A stretch of 64,000 nt of DNA, from contig OX457031.1 in the NCBI GenBank assembly GCA_949752745.1, positions 21,811,642 to 21,875,641 on the forward strand. Direction: 5' to 3'. Every line of letters starts with the position of its first letter. Within the stretch, counting starts at the first letter, position 1. The DNA is from Protula sp. h YS-2021 (lineage: Eukaryota; Annelida; Polychaeta; Sabellida; Serpulidae). A program made the translations under genes and the position numbers. Shown one piece after another: positions 23,581-35,904 of this stretch. Under the pieces are notes generated by a model. The model ran no database searches. It saw nothing but the letters and a program-made list of their open reading frames with translations, and was not told the DNA's origin.

Positions 23581-26500
23581 GGGCAGGAAGTTTTAAATTG
23601 TACCTGTCCGACACGATATTTCAGTTGCCGGAGCAGGTCAGGAATCGTTATTGTAAAATTCCGCGACACCAGATGATAAAGGAGAAAACATCATAATTCA
23701 TTCATGGTTAAAGACAGGTCATTTTTGACACTGATGAATAACGTGAATAGCCACTTTAAATATAATAAATTTTAGACATCTTGAGATATTGGATAGGTTC
23801 TAATATTCTGTTCAATTTGGCAAATTTTACTGTCAATTAGGGAGGTGCAACCGGAAATGGAATCACAAGTGGGACTGAACTAAAGAGGCCAGAGGCACTT
23901 GGTATGAAATGTGACCATGCGTGTATAAAAAATGAAGGTGTTGAGAAAGTGTTATAATTTTGAGGCCAGAGTGCAAATTTCATCGAAAAGAGGGTAGGTT
24001 TCATTCAGTATCTGCGTCTCACAAAAAGGGGTTATTTTAAAATTTCATGGGCACATGGTTATATGGAGTGTATGATTTCAAACTAAGCATTCTGCGCTTC
24101 GGCGTGGTTTTAAAAAGTCATGGACACGTATGGTGACCAGTTGGTGAGTCCCTCCTCAGGCCATCACCACCCCCCCTCTCCCCCAGAATTTATGTTGTGT
24201 CAGAATGACATAATGTGTTTAAGGTACATCGGTTATTGCATCACCTGTATGATCTACCTGTTTGGCTTTCAGTTCCTGCGAAAGCCTTGCTTGCTTTTTC
24301 GCGTTTTTGACAGAATAAACCGCCGAGTTTTACTGTCCATTCTGTCTGTTCTTTCTTTCACCAAATCGACGTGCAATAGATTTTGATTTATAAATTCTAC
24401 ACAGACCTGTAAGTGCTCATCTCGAATCCATGGGGGCCGGGTGGTGGGAGGAGCGAGGGGGCGGGACTTGATATTTAACGGCTCGGAGAAACAAGAACGT
24501 TGACAGAATCAATCGCGAATCATTCGGGTCATATATTCTTAAATATACTTCACAGCTTCCTGGCGTAAAATAGTAATATTAGTGGTACTGAACTGATTGC
24601 CTGATATCCTGGTTGAACCCCTCTCCCATCCTCCCTCTCCCATCCCCCTACCCCACCCCTCCCCCCTCCCCTCTCCTCTGTTCTGATGCACTCGCCTCTT
24701 TTCAAATATTTATGTGTTCAACTGCGTATCATTAATAGAAATACAATATTGCCTTGCGTTGTTTGCCTGCTATAAGACTCGGAAGTGCTTTTGTACAGTA
24801 GACGTTATTTATGGGATTATTTTGGTCCTTTCAAATGCCCGATAATGTCATTGTCCTGTTTGGTTTATTATTCTTCCTTGATGTTTTTTAGATAGCTTTT
24901 TTTGTTACAAATGCAGCACGTGGGTAACGATAATAATTGTCAATAATGTCACTGGTCATTACCGGTTTCTCCTATAAAATATTTGTTTACGAGTTAGATT
25001 AAATTTCTACACAAATTCTTCCGCTGAAAGCGACATATTAAGCCGTTTGGTGAACAGATTATACACAAAATTGTGATTTTTTTTTTAAAGACTTTTCAAA
25101 ATGTTGAGTAACTAAAAAATAAAAAAAAATATTTCAGTTCGAAAAATGCAATTGTAAAGTTATTCATATTTGTAGTACAGAAAATAAAAATTTACATCTG
25201 AATCTGAAATCTGAAAAAAAAATATCAGGGATTTCTGCATGACTCTGGCCGACTTTTTTCCCGGAACTCTGATATGAATCTCCGCGAGATTCTTAAATAA
25301 ATGTGAGAATAGTTTTCAGCTTAACATAAAAATGGCGTAAACAACATACTTCGTTAAATCCAATATATATATTGTAAATATATTTTATTGCGTTAATTTC
25401 AAATAATTATTGTTTTTGTTGAATGTCTTATCGGTTGTTGTGTTTTACTATGTCATGCCACGGTTTCGCTGCCACCCTCACGGCTGTATAAATGAGCGTC
25501 TTGAAACTCTCACAGCTATTATTAAAAGAGAAACAGTTTTTACTCTGGGAAAATATCGTGGTTACTTTGGGGTTCCTGAAACTATTGCAAATAGCAAACA
25601 CTGACTGATTTTATCTACGATACATATAATAACTAGAACTACACTAATGAGATTAATTACCCAGGACACTTAATTACAGCTGTTAGTCCAGCTGTTATGA
25701 CACAAAGCTATGGGGGGAAAATTCATTGTATAAGGGCAAATCATTGTAACCCTTGAAAACCCTGCGAGGCTTTTTTTACTCTCCCACAATGTATGGAGTA
25801 ATTATTTTTGGTCCATGAGAAAATTAGAGCAAACATTCGTGTTTCTTTTCTGCAATCCATGCCACAGAGGGTTTATCTTTTAATGACAGAAGACATTACA
25901 GCAATACTGGGAACGGCAAAGCTGTGCATATGCTCGCTTTGGTAGACGAGATACTTGTTGGAACCCCGATTGCACTGAGAACGAATGTCTCACGTTATAT
26001 ATAGCATTGTGGTGCAATTTTCTACAGAAAAATTACTTCGGTAAAACAGCATTGGAGCTGTAATAACGTCCGATAGCCCTTGATGACACAGCAATAAGAG
26101 TGATATAATAGTGACAGATTAACTCGAGGATTTTAGACTGAAGGAAAAATTGTGGAACTATTGCTGTAACCTGTTGAAGCAGAGCCCTATCAGTAACGTG
26201 GACTATTTGCATTCAGATAAAGAAGCAGAATAACTACACGTTTCCAAAGGAGAACAGCTACTCTTAATATTAAACAAATTTTCTGCATAAAAAGCATTTA
26301 ATGCAGTACTGTCCAAACAATGGAATTTTGAAAAATCAGAGACTGAGGTAAGTTTCAAACATATTTAAACTAGCTGCAATTCAAGATGTTTGATTAATTT
26401 TATCGTTCTCTTATTTATGTTTTCTTTGTTTTTATGTAGCCAAGCAACCCTTGTAAAAAGAACATTTGATTGGTTGTGAACAATAGTGACGTCAGGGACT

Positions 26501-26876
26501 TGTGTCTGAGATAAAAAGCGTGTTAGATAAGAAAGTTAAGAACACGATGCCAAGCCACATATCAGTATGTGGCGTGGTACAGGGGACCAAATCACAAAAC
26601 GGGACCACTTGTCCAGCAATCCCCATTTTAGTTGGTTTCGATTTTGAACAATCCCCCACAAGGATCACCTGGAAGAGAGGACAACCCGCTGATGGTCTTA
26701 TATCACAGGTTCTTTAACAACTTATCAAATGTTTTAGCTATCAGTATGTTCTGTTTTCTTCATGTTTTTGTGAAGGTAGCGAGTGCTTGTGTAGCTGGAC
26801 TGGTTATCATGCCATAATGCCCTTGGTCGTGAAAATCTCAATAACTGTTACCATGAGCAATTCGAATGCGATACCA

Positions 26877-26879
<3 letters not shown>
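23581..26879. other. long unannotated stretch
   Basis: No gene recognised. A short dispersed word set at 24108-24160 (AAAGTCATGGA, then GACCAGTT, then a C-rich run) recurs at 33031-33105. A pyrimidine-rich tract occupies about 24615-24680. The frames 24120-24386, 26502-26717 and 26632-26817 show no motif. Confidence 0.4.
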
Positions 26880-26967
<88 letters not shown>

Positions 26968-27097
26968 CGTTCGCGTTGGCGGGGTTTCATTTTTTACGAA
27001 ATGACTCAGCTTTTTCGGAACCCACCGAGTCTTTCTGGACCCAATTGAGTCACACTTTCCTTTTTTGACTCACTTTCCTGAGAACCCAGCGCGAACC

Positions 27098-27153
<56 letters not shown>
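26880..27153. repeat. (TA)n microsatellite split by a MITE
   Basis: TA units run from 26880 to 26964 and again from 27101 to 27153, with a 136-bp hAT-like MITE exactly between. The poly-Ile/Tyr frames here are readings of the repeat. Confidence 0.95.
26965..27100. mobile_element. hAT-like MITE, copy 2 (136 bp)
   Basis: It begins CAGCGTTCGCGTTGGCGGGG and ends CCCAGCGCGAACCCTG, the same ends and interior as 15630-15781 except for a gap of about 17 bases near the left end and scattered substitutions. Insertion into a TA array makes the target duplication unreadable. No coding capacity. Confidence 0.85.
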
Positions 27154-27155
<2 letters not shown>

Positions 27156-27759
27156 AGTATACTTTTCGGTTCTGGAGGGGAGGGTGTAGAACTGTTTTCT
27201 ACGTTCCGGTTCTCATCTAGTGAGCACCCCCCCTTCCCGCCGCGCACTCTTCCCGTGCGTGCGCTGTAGCGTTGCACCAGTGACTTAAAGCAGTCATGCT
27301 TCTAACATGAATACGTCTTTCTTCCGAAATTTGTGCACCCTCAGTCTGCAGATGTTTCAAACTACTTTGCCAGAGCATGCATTGGTCCGGCTTCATTTAG
27401 AATGTTTATCCAATGTATTCTGTGCAATGGCGGATTTTAACGGAAAAGAATAACCATTTGGAAAGAAAATCGAAAGGAATCAGACATTCCAAAAAAAAAA
27501 AAAAAAAACCAAGGGGAGAAAGGGTTTTTATAAGGAGGATTTGTTTTTGCAAGCAAATGAAGCACAGCTTATTCGTATATGAATGTGTTTTTGGGGTGCA
27601 TTTTACTGATACAGTTGAAGTTGATAAGGAAAAGGAGAAAAACTGACACTGCGGACTTTGTCTAATGGCTGTTCGAGGTCGCGACGTTTATCGACCACGT
27701 TCCATCCTTTCTAAAAAGTTGTAGTTCGCTTTTCTCGTCGCGTCGCGTCACCTCATACA
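27154..27759. other. unannotated sequence
   Basis: A C-rich segment lies near 27225-27250 and an A run near 27490-27507. No gene supported. Confidence 0.35.
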
Positions 27760-28592
27760 GACGGTAAAAACCCAAAAGTGCGGATAAAACGGACGTAAAA
27801 GCGCGGAGAAAAAGGACGTAAAAGCGCGGAGAAAACGGACGTAAAAGCGCGGAGAAAAAGACGTAAGTACGCGCGGATCTTTTTATACTGCAAAAGCCCG
27901 GAAAATCACAGGTTTAAGCGCAACTGGTAAAAGAACAACGGTGGTAAACACAAATTCCACAGCTGTTTAACCCCAAATATCAGTGTCCATCTACAGGTGA
28001 AATTACAAACAAGTTGTACTATTTATAAAACTATAAATATTTAAATGTCTCGAATTGCCTCAAGTGACTCAAATTACTGCTTCAATATTTACAAAGTGAC
28101 AGCTCGAAATTTATGTCCGATACTTCTAGCTAAGTCTTTGCGCGTTATTTCGTGATTGTCATCTTCGCATGTTGTCTCTGGAGAAACTGAAGTTTTTCTT
28201 GCTCTTTTTTGGTGGTTAGTTTGGCGTATCCAGGCTCCTAATGGTGAGGCAATTCGTGGTTTGTGTGCTGCGAGCGACTTGCAGAAACGCGAAAACCGAC
28301 GGGTTATGTGAATAAAACTCCCGATTGAAATGAGAGTGAAATGATTCACACCCATTGTTCGTACGTCACTTGTCACTTGGAGTTTCTGCGGTACAGATAA
28401 TACTCAGCACTGCGCGTCTCCACGCCTCCGTTTACACAGAGTTTTATGTAAACAACTGTGTTAACCAGCTTTCCTGGTGTATCGAAAAATCACCCATTTT
28501 ACCAGAGTAAGGAATCCGAGCATTTAATTGACTACTTTCTTTCCGCGCTTTTAATACCTTTTTTCTCAATGTTTATTCCGCGCTTTTACGTC
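27760..28592. mobile_element. element with inverted subterminal repeat arrays
   Basis: The left side carries four 23-bp units with GGACGTAAAAGCGCGGAG (unit cores at about 27778, 27801, 27824 and 27847). The right side carries TTCCGCGCTTTTAA (28542) and TTCCGCGCTTTTACGTC (28576), the reverse complement of the same core. Arrays in opposite orientation some 650 bp apart suggest a fold-back element. Outer termini and target duplication are not clear. The minus-strand 95-codon frame 28089-28376 inside has no recognisable motif. Confidence 0.55.
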
Positions 28593-30261
28593 ATAGCCAG
28601 ATAGACGCATGGTGTGGTTGTGTGTGACAGTCGGAAAATGGACGTCGAAAACACAACCAAAAAAACAACCTTATCATATTTCTGAGGAAATGATCACAAG
28701 ACTCTGAGGACGTGCAAGTTTTCTACTTTTTCCCCTTAAAAATGGCATGAAGAGTGGATACGTCCATATTTCAACACACGGGGTGATACAAGGGATTGTG
28801 GAACATTAGGTGGATTCGACGTTGGCTCAACGTCGGAATTTGGGTTATACCGTGTGTTAGAATATGTACGAACCCCTTTGTCTGTTTCCCATAAGAAGCC
28901 TTGAAGAAGGCAACAACAAGTTGCGCACCCCTCACGGCTGTTGTTTCCGGGTGAAACGACCAATCAAATCACAGCATTTATTCAAGCCATGCAACATCAT
29001 GTAATATCAGTTGACTGGTAAGAGAACCAATAAATCCTGTTAAAAAGAAGAAAAAAAACAGAAATTGCAAAGTATCTTGTTAATGCCGTCGGCTCTATAA
29101 GCAGCAAACAACCAAAAACTGTTATGAAACGGGTTGAAAGAGGTTTAGGTCTGTGCTTTGAGGGAAAAATTGTTCATCTTGAATTAAGAGCAAACATTTC
29201 CTCATCCAATTTCAGTAACCTCTCCCGTCACTTCATAGCTTGCAGACTTTACTGTCGTCTCTATATAATATACGAAGAGATGTTGAGTATTTCCCAGACT
29301 CCTTTTCCCGATGTAGATCTAATTAGTATTGGCTTAAATTTCTTTTTTTCATTGGGCTATTGTCATTCTTGTCAGCTAAACACAGTTGAAAACGGGCTTT
29401 TTCTTTAGGAAAAAAACTCAGCGGTTCTAAGCTCGTATGGGAACCTGAAGACTGCTTCCATTGCCTTTTTATCTGTTTTTATCTCAGTTCTGTTTTGTCG
29501 GAAACAAAATCAAATACGTGATTAGCGTGATATCACTACATAAGTTACTTTGTTGGTAGCTGTAGCTATTACAGTCCACAAAATACGTATGCTTGAAACC
29601 ACGGCAAATAAAGGTTTTTTTCCGTATTGAATACAAAATCCCAGGCAATTGCAAAATCTGCTAATTTTCCGACACGAGAAATAAAAATAAAACCAGTTTT
29701 TCTTTTATGTTTTTTAAGATCCAAAGAAACCAAACATTTACTTAATATTTTATCTTTGAATCATCGGATACAAGTATTTAAAAGAGAAATATTTAAAATT
29801 CTGAATTCTGTTCAGAATTTGTATGCTTCATTCTTGGGATAATGCATATGACTGAAATTTTACAGGTTGGTTAACTAAAAAAAAAAACAACAAGAAAAAC
29901 ACTAACACTTAATTTTAATTGCGTCCAGTTGTTTTTATTCGTGGAAAGTTAGTTATTTTGACATGTTACATGGCATTAAATTTGCTTCAGCTTTATTTTC
30001 AGACAAAGCAAAGTACATGTGGGAGAATAAAAAAACAAGAGATTTAATCTGAAAGATTGCTTGACTTGGTTAGATTAGTTTCTTTGATAAATTACCAGTC
30101 CCATGCTTTGCCTGACAGTCTGGTGGCAAAATGCATCGTGGAAAGGGCGTTTTTGTTAAGAAACTTGCAACTGTGATGGATAGACATATCAGCCATTCAC
30201 ACCGGAATGCCCTGACCAACCTTCTGTTTATGTGCGCCAAGTGAATTTAAAATAATTATAT
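28593..30261. other. unannotated sequence with a tiny GACGTC-family scrap
   Basis: TTCGACGTTGGCTCAACGTC near 28814-28833 matches the vocabulary of the GACGTC-rich family. Frames 29124-29408 and 29627-29842 show no motif. Confidence 0.35.
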
Positions 30262-30345
30262 GTGGAATGCCGTTTCCGCAATATTGCTGAATTTCAGGGT
30301 TCTTTAAATAATTAAAATAGCTAAAATTCATTTTTGATATCTTTT
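30262..30345. mobile_element. solo end of the palindrome-filled TA element
   Basis: TGTGGAATGCCGTTTCCGCA at 30263-30282 matches the terminal repeat of the element at 8953-9759, and TTTTTGATATCTTTT follows near 30331. It is probably a truncated end. Confidence 0.4.
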
Positions 30346-30603
30346 ATTGTTTCGTGAAATTCTTCTCAGACACATGCTGAAACAATGTTTGACATATAAA
30401 CTTGAATTATGCTTTTATTTACATACTGAAGGCTATCGAAAATTCTACAATAACTGTGAAAGTTTATGTTTTTTTTTTATAAAGCCTTGGAGTGGGAACG
30501 AGAAACAATTCCAGAAACATATTTTATAAACATTTTTATTAACGTTTAAAAACATATTATTAAGAAAACAAAATACCAATCAGGAATGACACGATTTTAC
30601 TTG

Positions 30604-30682
30604 GCTGACCCAGCTGTCATGCAGCTGACCCAGCTGTCATGCAGCTGACACAACTGTCATGCAGCTGACACAGCTGTCGTAC
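30604..30682. repeat. 20-bp tandem repeat, four units
   Basis: Units of CTGACCCAGCTGTCATGCAG repeat with a period of exactly 20 bp; later copies change CCC to ACA. Each unit contains CAGCTG palindromes, so a single strand can pair with itself at many offsets. Confidence 0.9.
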
Positions 30683-33406
30683 GCTAAAATATTCTCCACG
30701 CGATATCAAGTTTCCGAATACGGTTCTATGTGAATTATGCGTTCTCAATCAATCCGCGTAAGAAGTTATTTTGCCTTCAAAATAAAAATATCTTAAGAAA
30801 GTGACCAATTTGATTATAGTATTTTATCACTGCTAATTTCTCAAATGTATAAATAACCGCAGAGGGACAATCTTTTTAATGACTTATCTGACTTAATCAA
30901 AGATTATTATGCAGGCGAAGTGCATACATTTTTAAAAACTACTTTGCATGGCATTATAGCAAGATCGCTGTAATTAGATTTAAAAAAGGCCTCCGACTTG
31001 GCGATGTGCTAAAAAGTTCCAGTTTTGACCCTAATTCCTACAAATGGATCAAAATGTAACTGAAAAATAAAGAGCAGTTTTTTTTAAAAATAATTGCCAC
31101 TTATGCGCATGGTTTTGCCTTTGGTAAGAAAGTGCCACATAATGAAATTTTGTTTTCTGTTTCCAAGTCTAAATCACAAGACATGAGATTACCAAAATTA
31201 CTGCTTAAATGATTATAAAGGCAGACTTTGTCACCGCATCAACCGATATATAAAGTTTGAAACCCAAAAAATAAACAGTGCTTTAGTGTCCTACATCCAG
31301 TAAGGTATTATTTAACACAGGGGAACTTTTAGAACTAAAAAATATACTCGACACCAGCATCCAGAAGCCAGTGGCACATGATAAATGTTAAGGGTCATGA
31401 AGAGTCCATGCAAAGTCATATGCCATGAGGAAACAAGCAGTTAAAAAGAGCAAAGAGATTATTAGATTATCTACAATACAAGAGCTTCAGTATATCTCAC
31501 GCCAAACACTGAATGCCAATTACCCTGTCTAAATTGTTATTTTTTAAACGCAACATTCGACTCATTTCGTTCTTTTTTTTATCAAACATAATAATAATTT
31601 CAGTGAAATTTTAAACACGTCTGTGTAACTAATAAATGCAGGATCACAAATTAACTTGTGTGGCTTTGAATTTGCCACAGATGGCGGAAAATCAGTTATT
31701 TTCTTTATTATGCAGAGAACGAAGTTGGAAATGTTAGCTTTCTCGACTTTCTAAAATGTGATAAAATTGTCCGTATGAATGGGTTCGGGAAGTCAATAAG
31801 CAAATAATAAATAAAGGTCTTGGTGAGACGGTTTTATCCCTTTACACAATTAAACAAAACAGTAATAAACGTTACGATTAATAAACATTAACACCTCTCG
31901 AAATAAGGTGAAACTCGATGGCCGATTCCAATTTCGTTGAGCAGAGGGATGCTTTGATATTTTACCAGCATTATAAGATTCGGAAAGATACGGAATATTG
32001 TTTCGAACGCATTAGGGATAAAGCGGTCATTAAGAAAACTCCCCCCCCCCTCCCGGATATATAGGCTGTAAGTGAAATTTCGGACAAAGTGCACACGATA
32101 AAACTAAAAAGTGTAGCCCATATTTCCCTTTTTTATTGATAAAGGTTGCCGAGACTGACATAAGCACTTCGATTATTAGATCTAATATTTAATTCTCGTA
32201 TTCGATTAATACTGATTAAACAAACTTCCTTAATAACAACGATGGTGTTCACTTCGCTTATCCAGTCAGAAACCAGTCTGAAAAATCAAAATGGCCATTA
32301 GAAATGACACAAATCGAGGGCATACATTGTCAAGGATATCCGCCATTTGCATGATCCATGTTGCTTTGGTCAGATCGTTTTGCCCGCAGCTGTATCTGCA
32401 GACGTGCTGTGTGCGGATATTGGTCCGAATCCACTGATTCATTAAAAACATTCATCTAGTTTAATCGGAGATAAATAAGACCCGCTTGAGGTTCAGCCAC
32501 AGCGAGAGATTGCCTTCCTTTAGCAATAAATTAAGGGTTGAAAAATAATCTTGGTACTGCATGCGTTATTTCTTTTCTTTTCTTTTTTCGTTGATTTTGG
32601 TGAACGCTTTATGGACTATTGTTCTGTCACCGATACTAAGCTTTATGGCATTATTTTGAGCATTAATTTGATCTACAGAGCTACTGGCTGTTTGATTTAG
32701 GGTAATGCACAAAACTTGTGCTTGAAAGACCAAAGCTTGGAGCGGCTTTTTGATGGGAGCGTCTTCCACCTTCCCCATCCGTTTAGCAAAAATAAATAAA
32801 TAAATAAAAAATCAAATAAAAAACAAAGAAACTGGCGTTTTCAGTGGTTTGGTGTTACTATTAGGAAGAATTCTTATTAAAATCCAACTAACACGAAAAA
32901 GAAAATAAAAAAGTAATTTAACGTAAATATTAATTCACAAAGCCAATGTCACATTTCCAGCTTAAGTTTCGAACCCCGGATACCCTCCTTTAATTGGAAA
33001 GAGGGATATTTATTCACACTTGACACTCGCTTTTGAAAAGTCATGGATTCGGATGCTAACCAGTTTGTATGTAAGAGCTCCCCCCCCCCCCCCACCTCCC
33101 CTGCCGGGAGCCACTGCGTGATCTCCGATTAATGCACCTAAGTGTTCAGGCGTCTTGCAAATGCCCCTCCATAGAGGTGGCGTGACAGTTAATCGGAGAA
33201 ATTGCATAGACAATCATCCAGTGACTGGTAAAGTTCATTTTTATTTTTAACGTTGTTTAAACACTATTGGCGTACAGAAAACTCGTCTGAACAAGGCCGC
33301 TCGGTGCGCTGACGTCATCATTACAACAGCTTGGCGAGACGGCGATCACATTTTATTAAGCATTAACCTGAAATGAATAAGAATAAGAAACAGCCCATAA
33401 AGCAAC

Positions 33407-33409
<3 letters not shown>
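30683..33409. other. long unannotated stretch
   Basis: No gene recognised. Minus-strand frames 32266-32451 and 32566-32778 look moderately protein-like but have no motif or start context that I can use. Poly-C tracts lie near 32041-32050 and 33081-33093. The latter is just downstream of the short repeat shared with 24108. Confidence 0.4.

Positions 33410-33482
<73 letters not shown>
33410..33482. repeat. (CT)n microsatellite
   Basis: About 36 CT units, a pure pyrimidine strand with triplex-forming potential. The poly-Ser/Leu frame across it is not a gene. Confidence 0.97.
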
Positions 33483-33484
<2 letters not shown>

Positions 33485-34475
33485 ATGCTAAAAAGCCGTT
33501 CGTAAGGCGTCTAAACGTTTCAATCACACGTCTTCACACCGTCGTACCACTCATTTCTGCTGAACATTACAGGGAAATGTTAACAGGACGTTCCATGTGA
33601 CGCAAATTCGTAAAAAAACGATCGTGTTTTGTTTATTTTGACTTTCATGTTTAACATTAACACTGAATGTTTACATGGATTATACTTCGCGTTGTGACAT
33701 CAGCAAAGGTCAGATTGTTTACGGGAATAAAAGGTCCCCACAGCTGCAAAATCCGCCGTTGGGAAAGAGGTCTTTGAGCCCATGAGGTGCAAAGTGTGTC
33801 ATGCTTGAGCCCTTTAGACACCTACAGCCAATTTGGATGATTAAAACCCAGTCGCTGGAGGATGGACGTGTGATTCGCTTTGCAAAGATAGAGCTTAATG
33901 TTCGTGTGCTGAATCCAAGTTTCATTTATCCTTGATTATAAGCACATGTTAGCTCCCTTCTCCACGCATCGAGCCTAGTTATCAGCGACAAGGGAACTGG
34001 CGAAGCAATTTGGACAAGTTGTCACTTTCAATGGTCAATAGCAACAGGAGACTCCCCGACCTTTTAATGTGTATGGTGAAGCAGTTTTCTTGCAGGAATC
34101 CCGCACAAAATAGGGCACAATTCTAAGCTTGTCTCTGTTCCATTCCTAGGGTATCCTTTTGCTAAAACACTCCGCAGCGATTGACTTTCTGGATATGATC
34201 ATAAAAATGCAGTAAAACCTATGTAATATTGGTACATCTAAGCAACACTTAGTTTGTTGCGGCAGAGATAAAATTCAAACTAATAAAGCCGAAAAATTCC
34301 TTTTCCAGACCGGAAATCGAGCAAAATAACTATATCCGATTTTTAACTAAAACACGATCGACACTTAGATAAATTAAATACAAAACTAGAGGTTTGCTGT
34401 CACTTATCAGTTAATGTGTCAAATCTCGGTGCTTATCAGATTGTTTTAATAAACTAAACCAGCAAGTTAGAAATG
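33483..34475. other. unannotated sequence with one pogo-like end
   Basis: GCAGTAAAACCTATG at 34209-34223 resembles a pogo-type terminus, but no partner end is seen. Nothing else supported. Confidence 0.35.
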
Positions 34476-35325
34476 ACCCAGTAAACATTTCGACGTCGAG
34501 TCAATTTCGATCTGAGGTTTTGACAAAAAACCCGACCAAACTGCAACAATGAATCTGGTTGTAGTTTGGATGTAATTGGTCGCGACAACATATCTACCTT
34601 TGAGAACCTTTTAGCAACCCCCAGCAAACATTCTAAGGCCGAACCATCGCCTATTTAAGGTTGTGACATCGACCCAGCCAAACTACAGCATTTAATCTGA
34701 TTGTACTTTGGCTGTGAGTAGTCGTGACCAAAGATCTTATCATGTCTTTGACACAACATAGAAAAGAAATTGGGGAAAGCAAAATGCAGTCAAAATCATT
34801 TGATGTCTTTGGTGCAACGTTGAATAGAACTAGGAAAACTGACGTTGTGTCGACATTGGACAAAAACAAACCTGACCGGAAATGGTAGCCATGAAATGTG
34901 AGAATTGCAAGAGCGAGCAATTGTTCCCACCTACTTTTGAGAAAGCGAAATAGAAATCGACTTTATAATATCCTGTGTGAGCGAATGACCGCAAGACAGT
35001 GGGGTGGGGGGGGGGGGGGTACTATGGTGGAGGGCGGGGTAGGGGGAGGGGAGACCACACCATGGTTGTGGCTGTCAAGATGGCCACTCTAGATTAATCT
35101 TTACATGAAATCTATATCGTTTTCTCAACATTAATACAACGTCCAGAGATAGCTGTTGTTTCAACTTATCCCCAACGTTGATTAGACGACGAATAAGCGT
35201 ACTCCATCCAGCGTCGGAAGGTAGACGTTTCTTCGACTCCATAAACAACCAAAACCCGAGGTTTATGCGACGCCGGGCGGAACCTCTATCTAACGTTGAT
35301 CGCAATGTTTTCTGTCGAGCTGGAC
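34476..35325 (-). mobile_element. GACGTC-rich family, minus-strand copy with an internal duplication
   Basis: It begins ACCCAGTAAACATTTCGACG, the reverse complement of the right terminus seen at 8182. Read on the minus strand, the landmarks AAAAGTAGGTGGGAA, AATTCTCACATTT and CATGGCTACCATTTCC occur in the order seen at 62565-62632. The first 141 bp are followed at 34617 by a diverged second copy (CCAGCAAACATTC, then CCAAACTACAGCATTTAATC), so this end is duplicated in tandem. The far end near 35325 is eroded. A G-rich tract interrupts the middle. Confidence 0.7.
35001..35055. repeat. G-rich tract
   Basis: GGGG, then 14 G, then further GGGG blocks within 55 bases give strong quadruplex potential. 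It lies inside the minus-strand GACGTC-family copy. Confidence 0.85.
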
Positions 35326-35904
35326 AGCAAGCCAGTTACACCACTCTCCCCCTCCCCCTTTCCGCAGATTCTGTTGAATAAAATATTTTAGTTTATGGAA
35401 TGTAAAGCAGACTAATGAAAAGCGAATATTTGTTAAAATTAGGAATGAAAATGCTCCTTTATAAAATGAAACTCTGTAACAGCAGCTCCCCAGTCCAGTA
35501 ATTCCTAGGCTATCATTCATGCAATTACACTTGGCAAATATCTGTCTTGGCCAGCCTAATGGAGAACACTTAGTTATGTTTTATTGTTTTGGATAAAAGC
35601 TAAATATCGTGCTCGTAAGCTTTATGTTGCCATATATTTACCCACACATTACAACTCACAACCTTTAACGGGCTCCATCGTAGTAATACTCATCAACACT
35701 TCCAAGTACAAATGTCGCCTCAACCGCTAAAACTAAAACCAAGATGTGTTTTATTTCTTGGGCCATTTGGAAGGTTTTTCCATCTGATCTCGGTTTAAGA
35801 TTCTGATGTTTTTTCCTCTCCATTTTTTTTATGTGGCTCAGCGTTATTGTTCAACAGCCAACCTCTACCGCAGTTTGGTCTATTGTGTATCAGACCTTTG
35901 TGTT
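35326..35904. other. unannotated sequence
   Basis: Nothing supported. Confidence 0.35.

Noticed and set aside
32566..32778. 70-codon minus-strand frame with mixed, protein-like composition
   Set aside because: No motif, no recognised homologue and no splice context.
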